A DNA stretch of 64,000 bases from Irpex lacteus (taxonomy: Eukaryota; Basidiomycota; Agaricomycetes; Polyporales; Irpicaceae): contig MQVO02000034.1 in the NCBI GenBank assembly GCA_001986395.2, positions 1-64,000 of the forward strand, read 5' to 3'. Under the pieces are notes generated by a model, which saw nothing but the letters and a program-made list of their open reading frames with translations, was not told the origin of the DNA and made no database searches. Numbering within the stretch: the first letter of the stretch is position 1; every line of letters begins with the position of its first letter. A program made the position numbers and the translations under genes. Of the stretch, positions 1 to 11,499 are shown piece by piece.

Positions 1-32
1 TATGACATAACACTAGCGTTGAAGACTAGTGG

Positions 33-792
33 CTAACATCGGTAACGACACAGCACACAGGTAGAAGGTTGCGTAGAAGGTTGAATGAAGAAGGAGGCCT
101 CGTGGACATATGCAGTCACAGTGACGGGGGTGAGTTCAGCGGTGAAGAAAGATGTCGCATGTACATATGTGGTCACAGTGACAGGAGTGGGTTCAGCGGT
201 GAGCAGGGGTAAGGCCAACTCCCCGGACCCGTCTACCACACACGTCAGCTGTGGGAATCGGGCCGAGATCAGAGAGCATATTTGAGGCTCATGGGTGATG
301 ATGAAGCTGCTCAAAATGGCGGAGAGGAGGACTTGTAGCGCAAATAAGACGCCTCGGCCAAGGAGGGACCAAAAGTGGCTGCTTCGATTCTACAGATATT
401 GAGCGACAGCTTGGTCACAAACGCCCAACGACTCACCTTCAAATCAGGTCGTCCAGCGCGACCACTGACCCCAGAACCTTCGCTCATATCGTCGTTAGAG
501 ACCTGTTTGACGTCTTCGAGAATAACAGTGAATGAGACAACTAGGCACCACGGCTCAACGTACTCACCAGAGTCCCGCCGATGAGTGACCTCGGGTCCAA
601 GAACATTTGGTAGGCGAAAACGGGAGGGGGGTAATTTTCCGATGGCTGTCTGGTACGAGAGAGGGTGAACATGTTCGCGAGGAGTAGAGTATAAAGGTAA
701 AGAGACCATGAGTTATATGTATGGCGACTGGATGACGGAGAGCGGAATTTGAATTCCCAGCCTGCAGGAAACCATGATGTCGGCTCAATCAA
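33..792 (-). CDS. 3' part of an unrecognised multi-exon gene
   Basis: Three minus-strand blocks join in frame with consensus splice sites: 792-568, 502-437 and 389-33. Donors are GTGAGTACG and GTGAGTCG; acceptors are CAAACAG and CTGTAG. Exon lengths are multiples of three, which supports a real gene. The first block has no ATG (it opens with TTG), so the true start lies in an upstream exon I could not place. The last exon encodes a hydrophobic stretch (GRGVLFALQVLLSAILSSF), probably a membrane segment, then two imperfect copies of a segment of about 20 residues (TPVTVTTYVHATSFF and TPVTVTAYVHEASFF). That repeat comes from a DNA duplication of about 60 bp at about 95-215. I do not recognise the family. 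It could be a degenerate gene or chance-open reading. Confidence 0.4.
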
Positions 793-2299
793 CGATGACC
801 GACTCGTCTATGCAAGAGAGCAGACTTTGAGAAGAGGCTGGCAATGCTTGAAGATCCGTGATCACTTACTCAGGCTATATGTCTTGACATTGTGCTGTTC
901 TCGTCGTCTCTAGTGCATGAGGGGAAGTCGTCAGTGCTCAAGCGCTCACGAATCTCCTCTACTGACTAGTACTGACTACTGACAGAGCCGCCCTAACAGG
1001 CGCTTATCGACTACTGATCATGTCATGCGATTCTGTTACTTGACGTCCCACCACCTCCAGCAGGTCTTGATCTTCGTCCGTCCATGGTTTGTCCATTACT
1101 TTCGGAAACACCCGTACATGAGGCTAATGCGTCGTTTTAGACTATGTGCTAGACGTAGATTCATAATCAGAGCGGGACGTGACATTATATTTGTAGGAGA
1201 GGCTTCCAGGTAGGATGGAATTTACTTCGGTTTCATAGCGCAAAAAATTGATACGATAATAATTTTTACAGCCAAGGACCGCATAGTTTGGCGTTCTAGT
1301 TGCAAATCACGAGGTACTTGGTTGCACATCCGATGCATGTTCATTCTGCACTCGAATTTAATGAATACGATTGATTTACTTCATTCCATAGCTTATTATC
1401 TAATTCGTCTACTATTTTATTGCGGCGATGCGGCCCTACTTACGTCGAGGGGCTGCAGTCGGCCAACGACGTCCGCCACCCAAACCGATCGCTCTCGTGC
1501 TCTGTACATGCGTAGAATGCGCCGACAACAACATGGCATTCGACCCAGTAGCTGGGAAAATGGTCCCGGTCGACTTATCGGACGTCAAATGGCAATCTTC
1601 CATCGAAGGCACGGAGGTTCTGTGCCACGCACCCGAGACGATGACATACCTGCAGGCACATCCACCGAGCCCATCCAGGAATCCTCGGACAGTGCACAGT
1701 ACGTTCATATAAAATATGCATTTTGAACTCCAGATGACCGGATCTGCTTAGGTCCATGATACAATCCGCTCTCACGAAGATCCAGGCGCTACGAAAAGAG
1801 TGCAGGGATAGGGCATCCAAGATCACTCGAATCGACGGCCTCATTTTCCTTATCTCACCTCAGTCAGCTTCTCTCTCAACGGCTCCCCGGGGTGGTTTGT
1901 CTGGCTTGAATGATGGGAAGCACGCGCTGGACCCTAATCAAGCCGTAAACAAGGACTACTTAAAGCATGAGTTGTGGCTATTGTCGGCGCTGGAGGAATT
2001 GGACGCAGTAAGCTCTCACTCTGAGGAAGTCGTCAGGGAGCATCGTAGGAAAGCAGTGAAATCTATCCAATCAGAGCTGGACAGGTTAGAGTTGTTGAAG
2101 GCGGAGGAATGGACACGACAGGAAGCTTCTCAATCCAGGACGAGGGCTCTCGCTCATGCTAGCGGAGTGGAGGTTATAGATACGGGTAAGGCAATATCAG
2201 TTCCGCAGATATACTCTCTAACATGCACTCTAGATAAATATACCGCCCTGTCGATCTACACGTCCCCCGTCGCGTTTGTACTGCACTCAATTACCGCAA
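793..2299. other. Leader region left of the transposase relic
   Basis: No recognisable gene. The open frame that later carries the transposase starts at 1756, but its first 200 or so codons show no Tnp2 features. Short repeats of the type TACTGACTAGTACTGACTACTGAC lie near 958-982. I looked for CACTA-type terminal inverted repeats here and downstream of 5558 and could not establish a pair. Confidence 0.3.
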
Positions 2300-5200
2300 T
2301 ACTACTGCTTATGTGTAAAGTCTCCCTTGCACATTGCTCTGTGGTACTCATCGGCATGCGCTCGCTCGCTCTGGCCATCCTCGCGGCCGTGAACGCGGCC
2401 CCTACTGCTGCAACGCCAGTCCTAAACTCAATGGTGCAGGATGTTCATGCTGCGTTCGACGCTATGAACTTGCGACCTACCGCTCGCGAGTTCATGTGCT
2501 GCCCCAAATGCTACGCCTGCTATGTTAAAGAAGATTGTCCGGATACGTGTACTAGCGTCGCCAATGCTAACGGTGATCCTTGTGGCCGAAGGTTACTTTC
2601 GAAGATGAGCGGAACAGCAAACAAATTTCGCGGAGCTGCTGCGAAACGCTACCTCCATCACGACATGAAAGAGTGGCTTGGTAAGATGCTCTCACGCCCT
2701 GGTATGGAGCAGCACCTGGACCGAGACGTATACGATACTGGTGCTCCTTCAGGTGAAATGCATGACATCTGGGACGGTGATGTTCTTAGACATTTCAAGA
2801 CTCCTGACGGACACCTCTTCGTCAAGCCGAAGCATAAGTCCGAGGGGCGGTACATATTTTCATTGAATATGGACGGTTTCAATCCCCTAGGAGGACGAAA
2901 GGCAGGCAAGGCGATTAGCACGCAGGCGATTTACATGGCTTGCTTGAATCTTCCACCCCATCTTCGCCATCGACCAGAAAACATCTTCCTTGTCGGTCTC
3001 ATCCCCGGTCCCGCGCACCCAGTACTTACCCAGATCAACCATTTCCTGCGGATTTTGGTGGACGAACTGCTCGTTTTTTGGAATCGTGGTGTCTATTACT
3101 CGAGGACCCCTTCCTATCAGACGGCCGCTTAATCAGATGCGCGCTGATTCCCGTAATCTGTGACTTACCAGCAGCACGGCAGATCCTGGGTTTTGCGAGT
3201 CATTCGGCGACCAACTTCTGCAATTTCTGTCGTCTACCAATCCAAAAGATCAATAATGTCGATCCTTCAACATGGCCACCTGGTTATAGTGGGCGCGCAG
3301 AGTATTGTACGTATGCAAGCGCGTGGAGAGATGCGGGGAAGCAGAGCGATGCGCGCTTTTCAACGAAACCGGCATACGGTGGACGGAACTTCTCCGTCTA
3401 CCGTACTGGGATCCGACCAGGTATATTGTCCTCGACACCATGCATTTGTGTTATTTGGGCAACTATCAACGTCACTGTCGGGTTGTGTGGGGGATGTCCG
3501 TCTCTGTCGCGGATGGAGACGGCCTAGTACAACAAGTTATTCCTGACGAGGAGATGATCTCCTTGGCATGGGAGATCGTTCGCGGTGGCACCGACTCCGA
3601 GCTGCAGAAAATCAAAGCCAACATTCTTCGACAGATCTGTACCGAGCTCTCGATACTGGAGCGAGCCAACAAGGCTCAGATGATATCGGGAATCAAGCGA
3701 TACGTGAGTACTCAAGCCAGCAGTTTGTTTATCCAAAGCTCAACTAGAACAGCGTCATATGGCTGGACTCGTCAATGCCAACGGTACCCCTGTTCACCCA
3801 AGGGTCAAGCGACGCCCACAGGCTGGACCAGTAACTGACGAGGAAGTCCAACAAACCAGTACTTCCGTGTGGAAATCTGCTTCGGCGGCGGATGCCAAGC
3901 AGAAAGGGGTTCGCAAGGCGGCACTCGTGCCAGTGGCGGAGTCATGGAGTCGGTACCTGAACGCATCGGCCAATTCGGAAGAGGTTGTGGACGGTGGCGA
4001 TGACGATGACGAATGGATGGATGACTTAGACGACTTTGAGGATGAGGATGAAGCATCTGGAGATGAGGACGATTCTGTGGACGAGCAAAATGTTGTCAAA
4101 GGCGGAGATCCAGGTACGACCACGTCAAGTACAAGCTCTAGTCGGGATAAAAAGTATGTCGATATGTCCCGAGACGAGCTTTTGAAGACACTCTTCACCA
4201 TGGTAACTCTGTCATTCTTAACAATCGTGCTTTGACTAATATATTTTACATCTAGCGAGGTCAACTTGCAAGCAGACTAGGGGATACCGTACGTCCGCCT
4301 GGAGGAACGAGAAAAAAAAACAGGGGTTTTGGGGCGAGCAACACTTGAAGAAGTATGGAACGATATCCAGCGAACTGAACTACCTTCGTGGGCTGGGAAG
4401 GCACCTGTTGGAGTGGGAAAGGCTGGTAGGGGTAAGCTGAAGGCCGACGAGTGGAGAACGCTATGCAATGTCAGCCTCGTTCACACGCTCGGCCGTGTAT
4501 GGAACGAACATGGAGTGAACTCTCGGCACTGCCAGTTGTTGGATAACTACATGGATTTGGTTACCGCTACGAAGCTCGCGACACGAAGGGTCCTCACTCC
4601 CGGTATCATACAAGAATACCGCGTGTGTATCGAAAGGTATCTGCGTACACTGCGTATCCTTTTCCCACATCGTCGTATATCTCCGAACCAACATTTGGCA
4701 GTTCACTTGCCAAAGGCTCTTGCAGACTTTGGGCCGACTCATGCCTGGCGATGCTTCCCCTTCGAGCGATACAACTATATACTGCAACAAATCAATACCA
4801 ACGCGAAATCAGGTAAGACTCACCTCGGAGGAAACAGCATAATGCTCAATTTATTTGAAGGTGAAATGGAAGTGACGATGTTCGAGCGCTTTTGTATGAT
4901 GCAGAACCTCCGCGCCCTCATGCAGTTCGATTTGCCTTCTGAGGTACTAGATCTCCAAGCACGTTTTCTCAACGTTTTCGGCCCGGACTACGGTGGTACG
5001 GCTCTGAACGACTTGTGGGCCTCCGACGTGGACGCTCCTCAGTATCATAATACGAGCAAAAGGAAATCGTTGGATAAAGAAACATGGGCTTTACTCAAAC
5101 AATGGTTTGTAGACAAAGCCTTGGGCAACCACGCGCCACGAGATGTTCTCTTCCAACGCTCAGTCAAGAAATGGAATATGAGATTCTCCACCCGTGTCGG

Positions 5201-5558
5201 TCGTACTCATAACGGGGACAGTAATATCGTCTGGGGCAACCCGGCCACTGACTCGTGGCATGCTGGACGCATCAGATCCATTTTTGTATGGCCAGGAGAG
5301 GTAGAGCAGATATTCTTGGTGGTCGACCAGCTGAAGGCCAAAGGAAACACGAGCCTCTGGCAACGATATAGAAGCTCTGCGGCCGGCCGAATATTTGAGG
5401 ACAAAGTATCCGGAACTCGTATCCTCCGTCTGGACGAGGTTGCTTGCCATTCAGCTGTCGTGCCTTTCGCCTTTGGCCCCGCAAAGCAGCCTTGTTTACA
5501 CGTGTTGCCATTAGAGAGGGTGAGTCCCGATACTGCCAGAACGAAAAATCCCGTCTGA
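2300..5558 (+). pseudogene. CACTA/EnSpm-type Tnp2 transposase relic
   Basis: The conceptual protein reads as a basidiomycete Tnp2 transposase, which moves class II CACTA elements. Visible in order: a Cys-rich zinc-binding start (CCPKCYACY at about 2498), the core block FNPLGGRKAGKAIS (about 2878-2920), CDLPAARQILGFASHS then CNFCRLP (about 3160-3240), WTELLRLPYWDPTRY (about 3390), an acidic low-complexity linker (about 3980-4085), and a long C-terminal part (4329-5558) starting near LPSWAGKAPVG. The reading frame changes at about 3115 and again at about 3345, with no splice sites that could explain either, so the copy is probably dead. Some introns may be real (for example one near 4202-4256, ending ATCTAG). 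No terminal repeats or target-site duplication were found, so element boundaries are unknown. Confidence 0.8.
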
Positions 5559-7986
5559 TACCATATCTACATAGACATAACGAATTCGAAATCTCGCGTC
5601 GAGCTCGAGTGACGCGTACGACATTCTTGGATGATTGGCACATGGGATTGCTTAGCGCTGGCGGCCCCTCATTACACACATGACTTGCGATATAATATTT
5701 ATTCTAGCATATGAACTACGTTGCTGCGAATTCTAAACCATAGACAATCCTGTGTGCTCTACAGTTCTACTAGCATTTCCCGTTTTACTATAGACTGAGT
5801 TATCAGAACTTTGTATTCGGGCCCAGATAGTTGCCCGATCGAGACGGCGGATCTCCATCTTTGGAAGTCCGCATCTTCGAAGTCAGACGACCGCCGTGAG
5901 CTGCGAGATTCACGACTTCGTCACTGACTCACTGTGCCCGACAACTTTACGCAACAGTGGAATGGCTACTTGCGCCAACACCTGCCCAGACCTATTTGCA
6001 GTTTTCTTCGCTCATGTGTTCTCTTGCTTCCTGTCAATTGCGCCCAGGTGTCGGCTCAAGTGGATAGTAATACGGTGAGTTTAGGGTACTAAAGTATGAC
6101 TGGAGGGAAATGAGACAGAGATAACCCCGCCCCGAATACAGTGTTGTTTGAAGGAGTAAAGCATGAGTGCTGTGAGGTAGAGTAGAGCACAGGAAAGCGG
6201 TGCCGGGGTCGTATTTGAGTTGTATACATGATTTCGCAGGTGCGTAGTCGTATAATGCTGCTCGCCGAGATCCTCCTGACGAAGATCTCTGGGTAGCAGA
6301 TTCCAGCAGGCTCCAACCGGTTCGCAATGTTTTACGCCGCGTCCAGCGACGGCGGGTCTACGCAATATCAACCCTGTGTCTATACATATTAGGACTTGCT
6401 CCCCTGACAATTGTCTTTTCACGCCTATAACCCCCTTAGGAGTTTTTGTCTCGCCATACTCAGAGGTCCACTCTGGCATGACGGATACATAATCTTCCGG
6501 ATGCCTAACTTCTCATAAAGATGCCTGGGTACGGTCAGAGAAGAGACACAGGACGTCCTTGCGTAGGGGATCTGGCCGCTGGTACAAAAGGTATGTTTTT
6601 GTTGGCATACTTAGTCTTCAATGTATTGTATCCCCGCAGAATACATTCGCACAGCATTAAATATGTCCGCCGTTGTCCGTGTCACCCTGGTGATATGTGA
6701 GTGCAAAACCTTGCTTCAGAGGTGGTGCAGACGTACGCTAAGGTAGTCTGAGCGCGAGCGATTGCTTGACGTAAGGAGTCACTATTTCAAGCCATGTTAC
6801 ACGTGGGAGGCATTGCACGAGCCTGGTTGTATACTTACGCAGCTTTTGAATTCTCTATCGGTACTCGCGAACGGAGCTGCAACATTCACAGCACCGATTA
6901 GAGCAATTATCCATCACCAATTGTTACAGTAATATCAGGTGTAAGTTATGCTCATTAGTAGTCCTCATCTATACGAGTTCCTAATTTATGCCGCGTTCTA
7001 CGCAAGGTTGTGATGAGACGTTGAGTGCGCTATCGTGCTGCCAAAAGAGGCAAATTCTAAGGACGACAGAATCGGTCCTCGCACCGGACATGGACATTCC
7101 CGAAAGTCCACGTGGACAAAGGATGCCTAGGCCTCTGACTCATGATTAAAGCACGTTTCTCAGACTATCAAGCGCACGTGGACTATACAGGTCGCAGCGC
7201 TTCATGGCAGACACCCGTCGTGATCAATCTGGGCGCGTTTGTCATTTCGAACTCTGTTGCCTTTAGTCAAGACATTGCGTTACAACGAACTAGGTTAGTA
7301 ATAGAGTCATGACGGCAGTGATGTTGAATATGTTGAAGTTTCCGGATGCTCGCTCTCTTTTTGTCGGACTATTGCCTTATCGGGAAGTTATTGTTGAAAT
7401 ACTTCCGGTTTGATTAGTCTCATTGTCTAGTCTCAAACTAACTCACATGACAGGGTCAGATGCATCAAAATATTTCCTTCGCAGAGTCGCTCACAGGTGT
7501 TTTTCCTTCTGTAATGCATATATGGTGACATGCGCTGCTAAACGGGGCAGCTGCACTTACACTCTAACAGCTCTTTTTGGCCTTGCCGTGATTAGCTTTG
7601 GGACATCTCACTTGCTAGCACGGGCAAGCCCCTCGCTGACGATCACCCTTTGCCCACCTTGCTTGCATGATCACACTCTCAGATCTTTTTCTCACGGTAT
7701 CCTTCACCATTCCTAGGTGATTGTTAGGTCACTCGGTATCTCTGGCTCGGACTTCGTGCTCCTCGCACGTGTTCGCCCGCCCTCTCGCTTGTTTTGGTAA
7801 CACAACATCTTAATTACGTGGCTCTCATGCAGTCGTACCATATGCAACCAACCACCTCACTTAGACTTTTTGGGCAGGTTTGCTATTGGACGCTCGGCTG
7901 TATTGGCCAGGTACTTGCTGCCTTGCCCTTTTCGGACATTGCACTGTCACTCTGGTTGCCTCAAGGCGAGCACTCATACCATTGCT

Positions 7987-8021
<35 letters not shown>

Positions 8022-8607
8022 TTATGTTGCTTATTTCAACTTCACCATTCACTTCTTTTGTTCCTTTGCTCATTCGTCCTTGCTTGCTTGTTGTACGATT
8101 CTTGCTTGCTCACCCCTGTTTCATCCTGCTCGCTGACGTTCATTACTCATTTTCCATGTGCTCGCCGCTTGTTTCCCTTCATCTTCACTTGTTTTATCCG
8201 CCTTTTCTTGTATTCCCTTTGTACATGTTTCACTCAGACCCTCCTTTGACTGATCTCTTCCATCAATATTGACTCATCACTCTGCTCTTCCGATCTCATT
8301 GGGCGCATTATTCAAGACGACGCGCGAACCTGCCGATGCCACCGTACTCTATGCAGGAGAGAAGAAACGAAGGTACAGGAAAGGTATTTTCTGTCATAGG
8401 TGCGGAAAGGAGGGTTACATTAGGCCAGGCCAAAAAGAAGATCGAGTCGAATATCGCTTTTGTTACTACTGAAACCACAGATGCTCCTTCGTATTTCTTT
8501 TAAGGCAACTCACGCCATGTTTCACCCACCTGCTCGTTGAGGGGGTGCATTGTTTATTTGGGCGTCAGCAGGTTTATCCCAATGATAGCGGCACATAGCG
8601 CCGACTA
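5559..8607. other. Gene-free stretch, pyrimidine-rich towards its right end
   Basis: Only short open frames without recognisable motifs. From about 7400 to 8280 the plus strand becomes pyrimidine-rich and carries a T29 run. A short frame at 8269-8472 contains a degenerate CCHC-like stretch (FCHRCGKEGY), possibly a decayed zinc knuckle. Confidence 0.4.
7990..8018. repeat. T29 homopolymer tract
   Basis: Uninterrupted run of 29 T. It could be the poly(A) tail of a minus-strand retroposed sequence lying to its right, or a simple nucleosome-depleting dA:dT tract. No retroposon body or target-site duplication was identified. Confidence 0.9.
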
Positions 8608-8612
8608 GGGTT

Positions 8613-8754
8613 TTTTGTCGGGATGAGGGGGCGGAACAACGAGACAATTCAATAAGGTTTGATGTGGCTACGGACATGTACAGTACATCTACGTAAGCGA
8701 GTGTTTAATCTACGCCACACGATATCTATGCGCCGTAGGCGCCTAATTACAACA
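8613..8754 (-). repeat. TR-GAG 3' LTR
   Basis: 142 bp. In element orientation it begins TGTTGTAATTAGG and ends CCCGACAAAA. It is nearly identical to 9928-10069. Confidence 0.85.
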
Positions 8755-8827
8755 CACCCACTTGGCGAAGAATAAATGCAAGCGATACAAAACATAAACG
8801 TGAATACGAAAAAGTCCACCCACTGAA

Positions 8828-9611
8828 TCAGAATACCCTAAACGGCTTCGAATCTTCCTCCTCCTGATTTACGGCTGCTAACTTCGCTCTTGCGAAAGAC
8901 TTCAGATCTTCTTCGACATCCGGGCATTCAGACTTGTAGTGGCCCTTGCGACCACAGTGGAAGCAGGTGATGTGCGATTTATCACGGGGAGCGGCGGATT
9001 TACGAGCGACGAGTGCGACTTGGTTCGGATAGAGGCGCTCGGTGTGGTCTGCCTGACGACGTTCTTCGTTGAGCAACGCAGAAGTGACGATGTCGACGGT
9101 AAGGGAGGTGTGATGGGTTTCGAGGGCGACAACGATGTTGTCGTAGGCGTCGGGGAGGGACGCAAGGAGAACGAGAAGAATATCTTCCTTGCTGACGGGG
9201 GAGCCGATGGAGGCGAGGTGGGTAGCGAGCTCGTTAACCATGTTGATGTGGTCCTGCATAGGTTTCGTCACGTCCATCTGAGCGGTGATGAACTTACGAC
9301 AGAGTTGGATGTGAGTGGCCCAGCCACGACCCTCGTGTACGCCGCGAAGGCGCTCCCAAGCAAGCCAAGGCTCAGGGGGTGTGAGGTAGCGACAGATGTG
9401 GGGAAGTTCAGAGTCCTTGACATGGCGGACGAGCTCTGCGAGGCAAGTCTGGGCGCGCTTGTCATACGTGGCCTGCTTCTTGACACCAGTCTCCGGCCTC
9501 TCCTCTGCTCCAAAGATCCTTCTCCACTAACCTCATCTGCATCCGCATAGACCAATTAAACCATCCTCCAGACTTCAACTTCTCGAACAAGTAGCGCGAC
9601 GAGTCGGCCAT
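8828..9611 (-). pseudogene. UBN2/copia-type Gag, broken by one frameshift
   Basis: Starts at ATG 9611 (MADSSRYLFEKLKSGGW, the usual copia Gag opening with a W-centred motif). It stays open to about 9465, then needs a one-base frame change at about 9490. From there a continuous frame runs to a stop at 8828. The second part carries typical Gag features (AWERLRGVHEG, LLVLLASLPDAYDNIV) and a canonical CCHC zinc knuckle, CFHCGRKGHYKSEC, for RNA binding. About 260 residues in all. A single lesion and low LTR divergence suggest recent inactivation or a sequencing indel. Confidence 0.8.
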
Positions 9612-9927
9612 GACGAAAACGAGTGGCGAAAACGAAAGGGAAGGGGGATACGATGCGACAATAACGTACGAGTTCGAGTTTCGGGCGCGGTCCACTGCCT
9701 ACCTGGCAGCCGCGACTTCTACGACGGTACGGGCACGGTCCACTGCTCACCTGAGCAGTCGTGACTAACGGACGGTACGAGTGGGCTTCGGGCACGGTGC
9801 ACAGCTCAGACTGAGCTGCCGTGGCTAACAGACGAGTTCAAGGAGTAAAGCGAACAAGGGAGCAAGTTGCCGATCGAGAAAGAAGCAAAGAAGTCAAAGA
9901 ACCTGTGCGCCGGCGGGGCTCATAACC

Positions 9928-10069
9928 TTTTGTCGGGATGAGGAGGCGGGACAACGAGACAATTCAATAAGGTTTGATGTGGCTACGGACATGTACAGTA
10001 CATCTACGTAAGCGAGCGTTTAATCTACGCCACACGATATCTATGCGCCGTAGGCGCCTAATTACAACA
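9928..10069 (-). repeat. TR-GAG 5' LTR
   Basis: 142-bp partner of 8613-8754. The primer-binding site abuts its inner edge at 9927. Confidence 0.85.
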
Positions 10070-10569
10070 GGGTTTGGGTGTTGAGTCCAGCCCGCCTTCC
10101 TCTTTTGTTGGCTCTGTTCTGTTTCTCCTCGCATTTCACTTCGCCTTACCAAGCACAGAGAATTCTGTAGTTTTATCTCAGTAAATGACCTTCAGAAAAA
10201 TGTATATGAAGACCAGATTCTTGTAGATACAAATTTAGCGTAACATGGACCTCATTCCCTCTGCTAAATGCACTCCGTCACACGTCACCACTTCCTTGTT
10301 CGCTAGTGACTGTTGAAGTCCCATCTCGCCTGGAATTTTGTGGCTCTGTGAAGCATATGCGGGTCCGTTAGCGGACACATGTCACACTGGGGCCTTGGCT
10401 TGTCTGCTCATCTGCTGTGAAACTTTTTGTCATAGGTCACAAGCTTGTCCGCTACAATTTGAATTATACAGTATGCTTCCCTGCTCTTGTCCATTCCACA
10501 TTATCGCACCTTTGTAGTTTTTAGGCGATTTGGTAGGTTAGTCCTTTGTTTGAGTGCATTTTATTGTCT

Positions 10570-11340
10570 CAACACAGTAAAAGAAACATTTGTCCTGCAT
10601 AAATCTGGAAAACAGGACAAAACAGACTACAAATGACTAATGACTCCCGACAAGTGACAAATGACTAGTGACAAATGACTATGTCTTCTGATTTGCTTCA
10701 ATATTTTGTGAAACGTAAAAGTTTAATAATATGAGTCAGATTTTTATATTAGATTTTACATTCCAAAAAATGCAATCAAGAGAACATTGATTTTACAGGT
10801 AGTAAAAGAATATAGAAAATGTAATTTTGTAGCGAACCATTTGTTTACTATTTTACACCCCACAAAAGAAAAAGCCAGACACTTTGATTTTTTCAATCCT
10901 ATGTATTTGATTTTTCTTATGATGAAATTTTGAAAAAATGAAAACAACAATAATACATAAATAGAAGCTTAAATGTAACTACCGGTGTCACGTTTTACTA
11001 ATACACAAAGTATAAGAAAAGATTACAATCACTGTTTCATTTTGAACACTGAAAAAGGAACAAAAAATAATATCCCAAGTTTACATTTTTTCTTGGGGTA
11101 AAATAATAAACGTCTATAATTTTGAATTGAATTTGTTTGTGACACAAATATAATGGTGAACTACATTTTACAGGTTCTAAAATGCAAAGGTAGCCTATGA
11201 TTTTTCTATTCTTTCATATCTCTACAAATGTGAAATGTTGATACAAATTTTGTTATGATTTTTCGTGTAGAAAAAGAATTTAGCAACTTAAAGTTTGTTT
11301 ACTCTTTATGTATCCCTTTTTCGGCCATAAAAACCTTACT
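10570..11340. other. AT-rich island without genes
   Basis: About 770 bp much richer in A/T than its surroundings, with long A/T runs and no credible coding frame. The segment ATTTTACAGGT occurs twice (10793 and 11166). Origin unknown: a decayed transposon or an organellar insertion are possibilities. No mitochondrial gene was recognised. Confidence 0.5.
10629..10681. repeat. Short minisatellite (TGACAAATGACTAG-type)
   Basis: About four imperfect copies of a 12-14 bp unit based on TGACAAATGACTA in tandem, at the left edge of the AT-rich island. Confidence 0.7.
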
Positions 11341-11499
11341 TTAGACGTAGTGAGGGCGGATTAGAGTGCCTATACTAGATCAATAAAGTGCGTATACCAA
11401 CCCACGTCACCCGTTTTGTGAAACCCTGACTCGTTCGCCCGCAGTTCAACTTCTTGTCCTGGACTGGTTGGGGGAGGAGGGAAGGTATCTTTGCAAAGG

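Larger units (their letters stand above)
8613..10069 (-). mobile_element. TR-GAG element: short gag-only LTR retrotransposon
   Basis: Two 142-bp direct repeats (8613-8754 and 9928-10069) flank a minus-strand gag remnant and nothing else. GGGTT at 8608-8612 is repeated at 10070-10074, a 5-bp target-site duplication. The LTRs differ at about three positions by eye. A primer-binding site (GGTTATGAGCC on the minus strand, 9927-9917) abuts the 5' LTR directly and matches the anticodon loop of initiator tRNA-Met, as in half-tRNA-primed copia elements. A short purine tract (AAGTGGGTG) precedes the 3' LTR. There is no protease, integrase, reverse transcriptase or RNase H, so mobility would depend on a Copia helper such as the one at 26-31 kb. 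Size and content match the TR-GAG class. Confidence 0.85.

Noticed and set aside
53..285. Plus-strand frame with a duplicated TYxVTVTGVxSAV segment
   Set aside because: It overlaps the better-supported minus-strand exon; the repeat is the same DNA duplication read on the other strand.
5559..7400. Terminal inverted repeat of the CACTA element
   Set aside because: No sequence here pairs convincingly with the left side; only short coincidental matches.
8269..8472. Plus-strand frame with FCHRCGKEGYIRPGQ, resembling a zinc knuckle
   Set aside because: The His and last Cys of CCHC are replaced, and no other Gag features surround it; not enough to call a gene.
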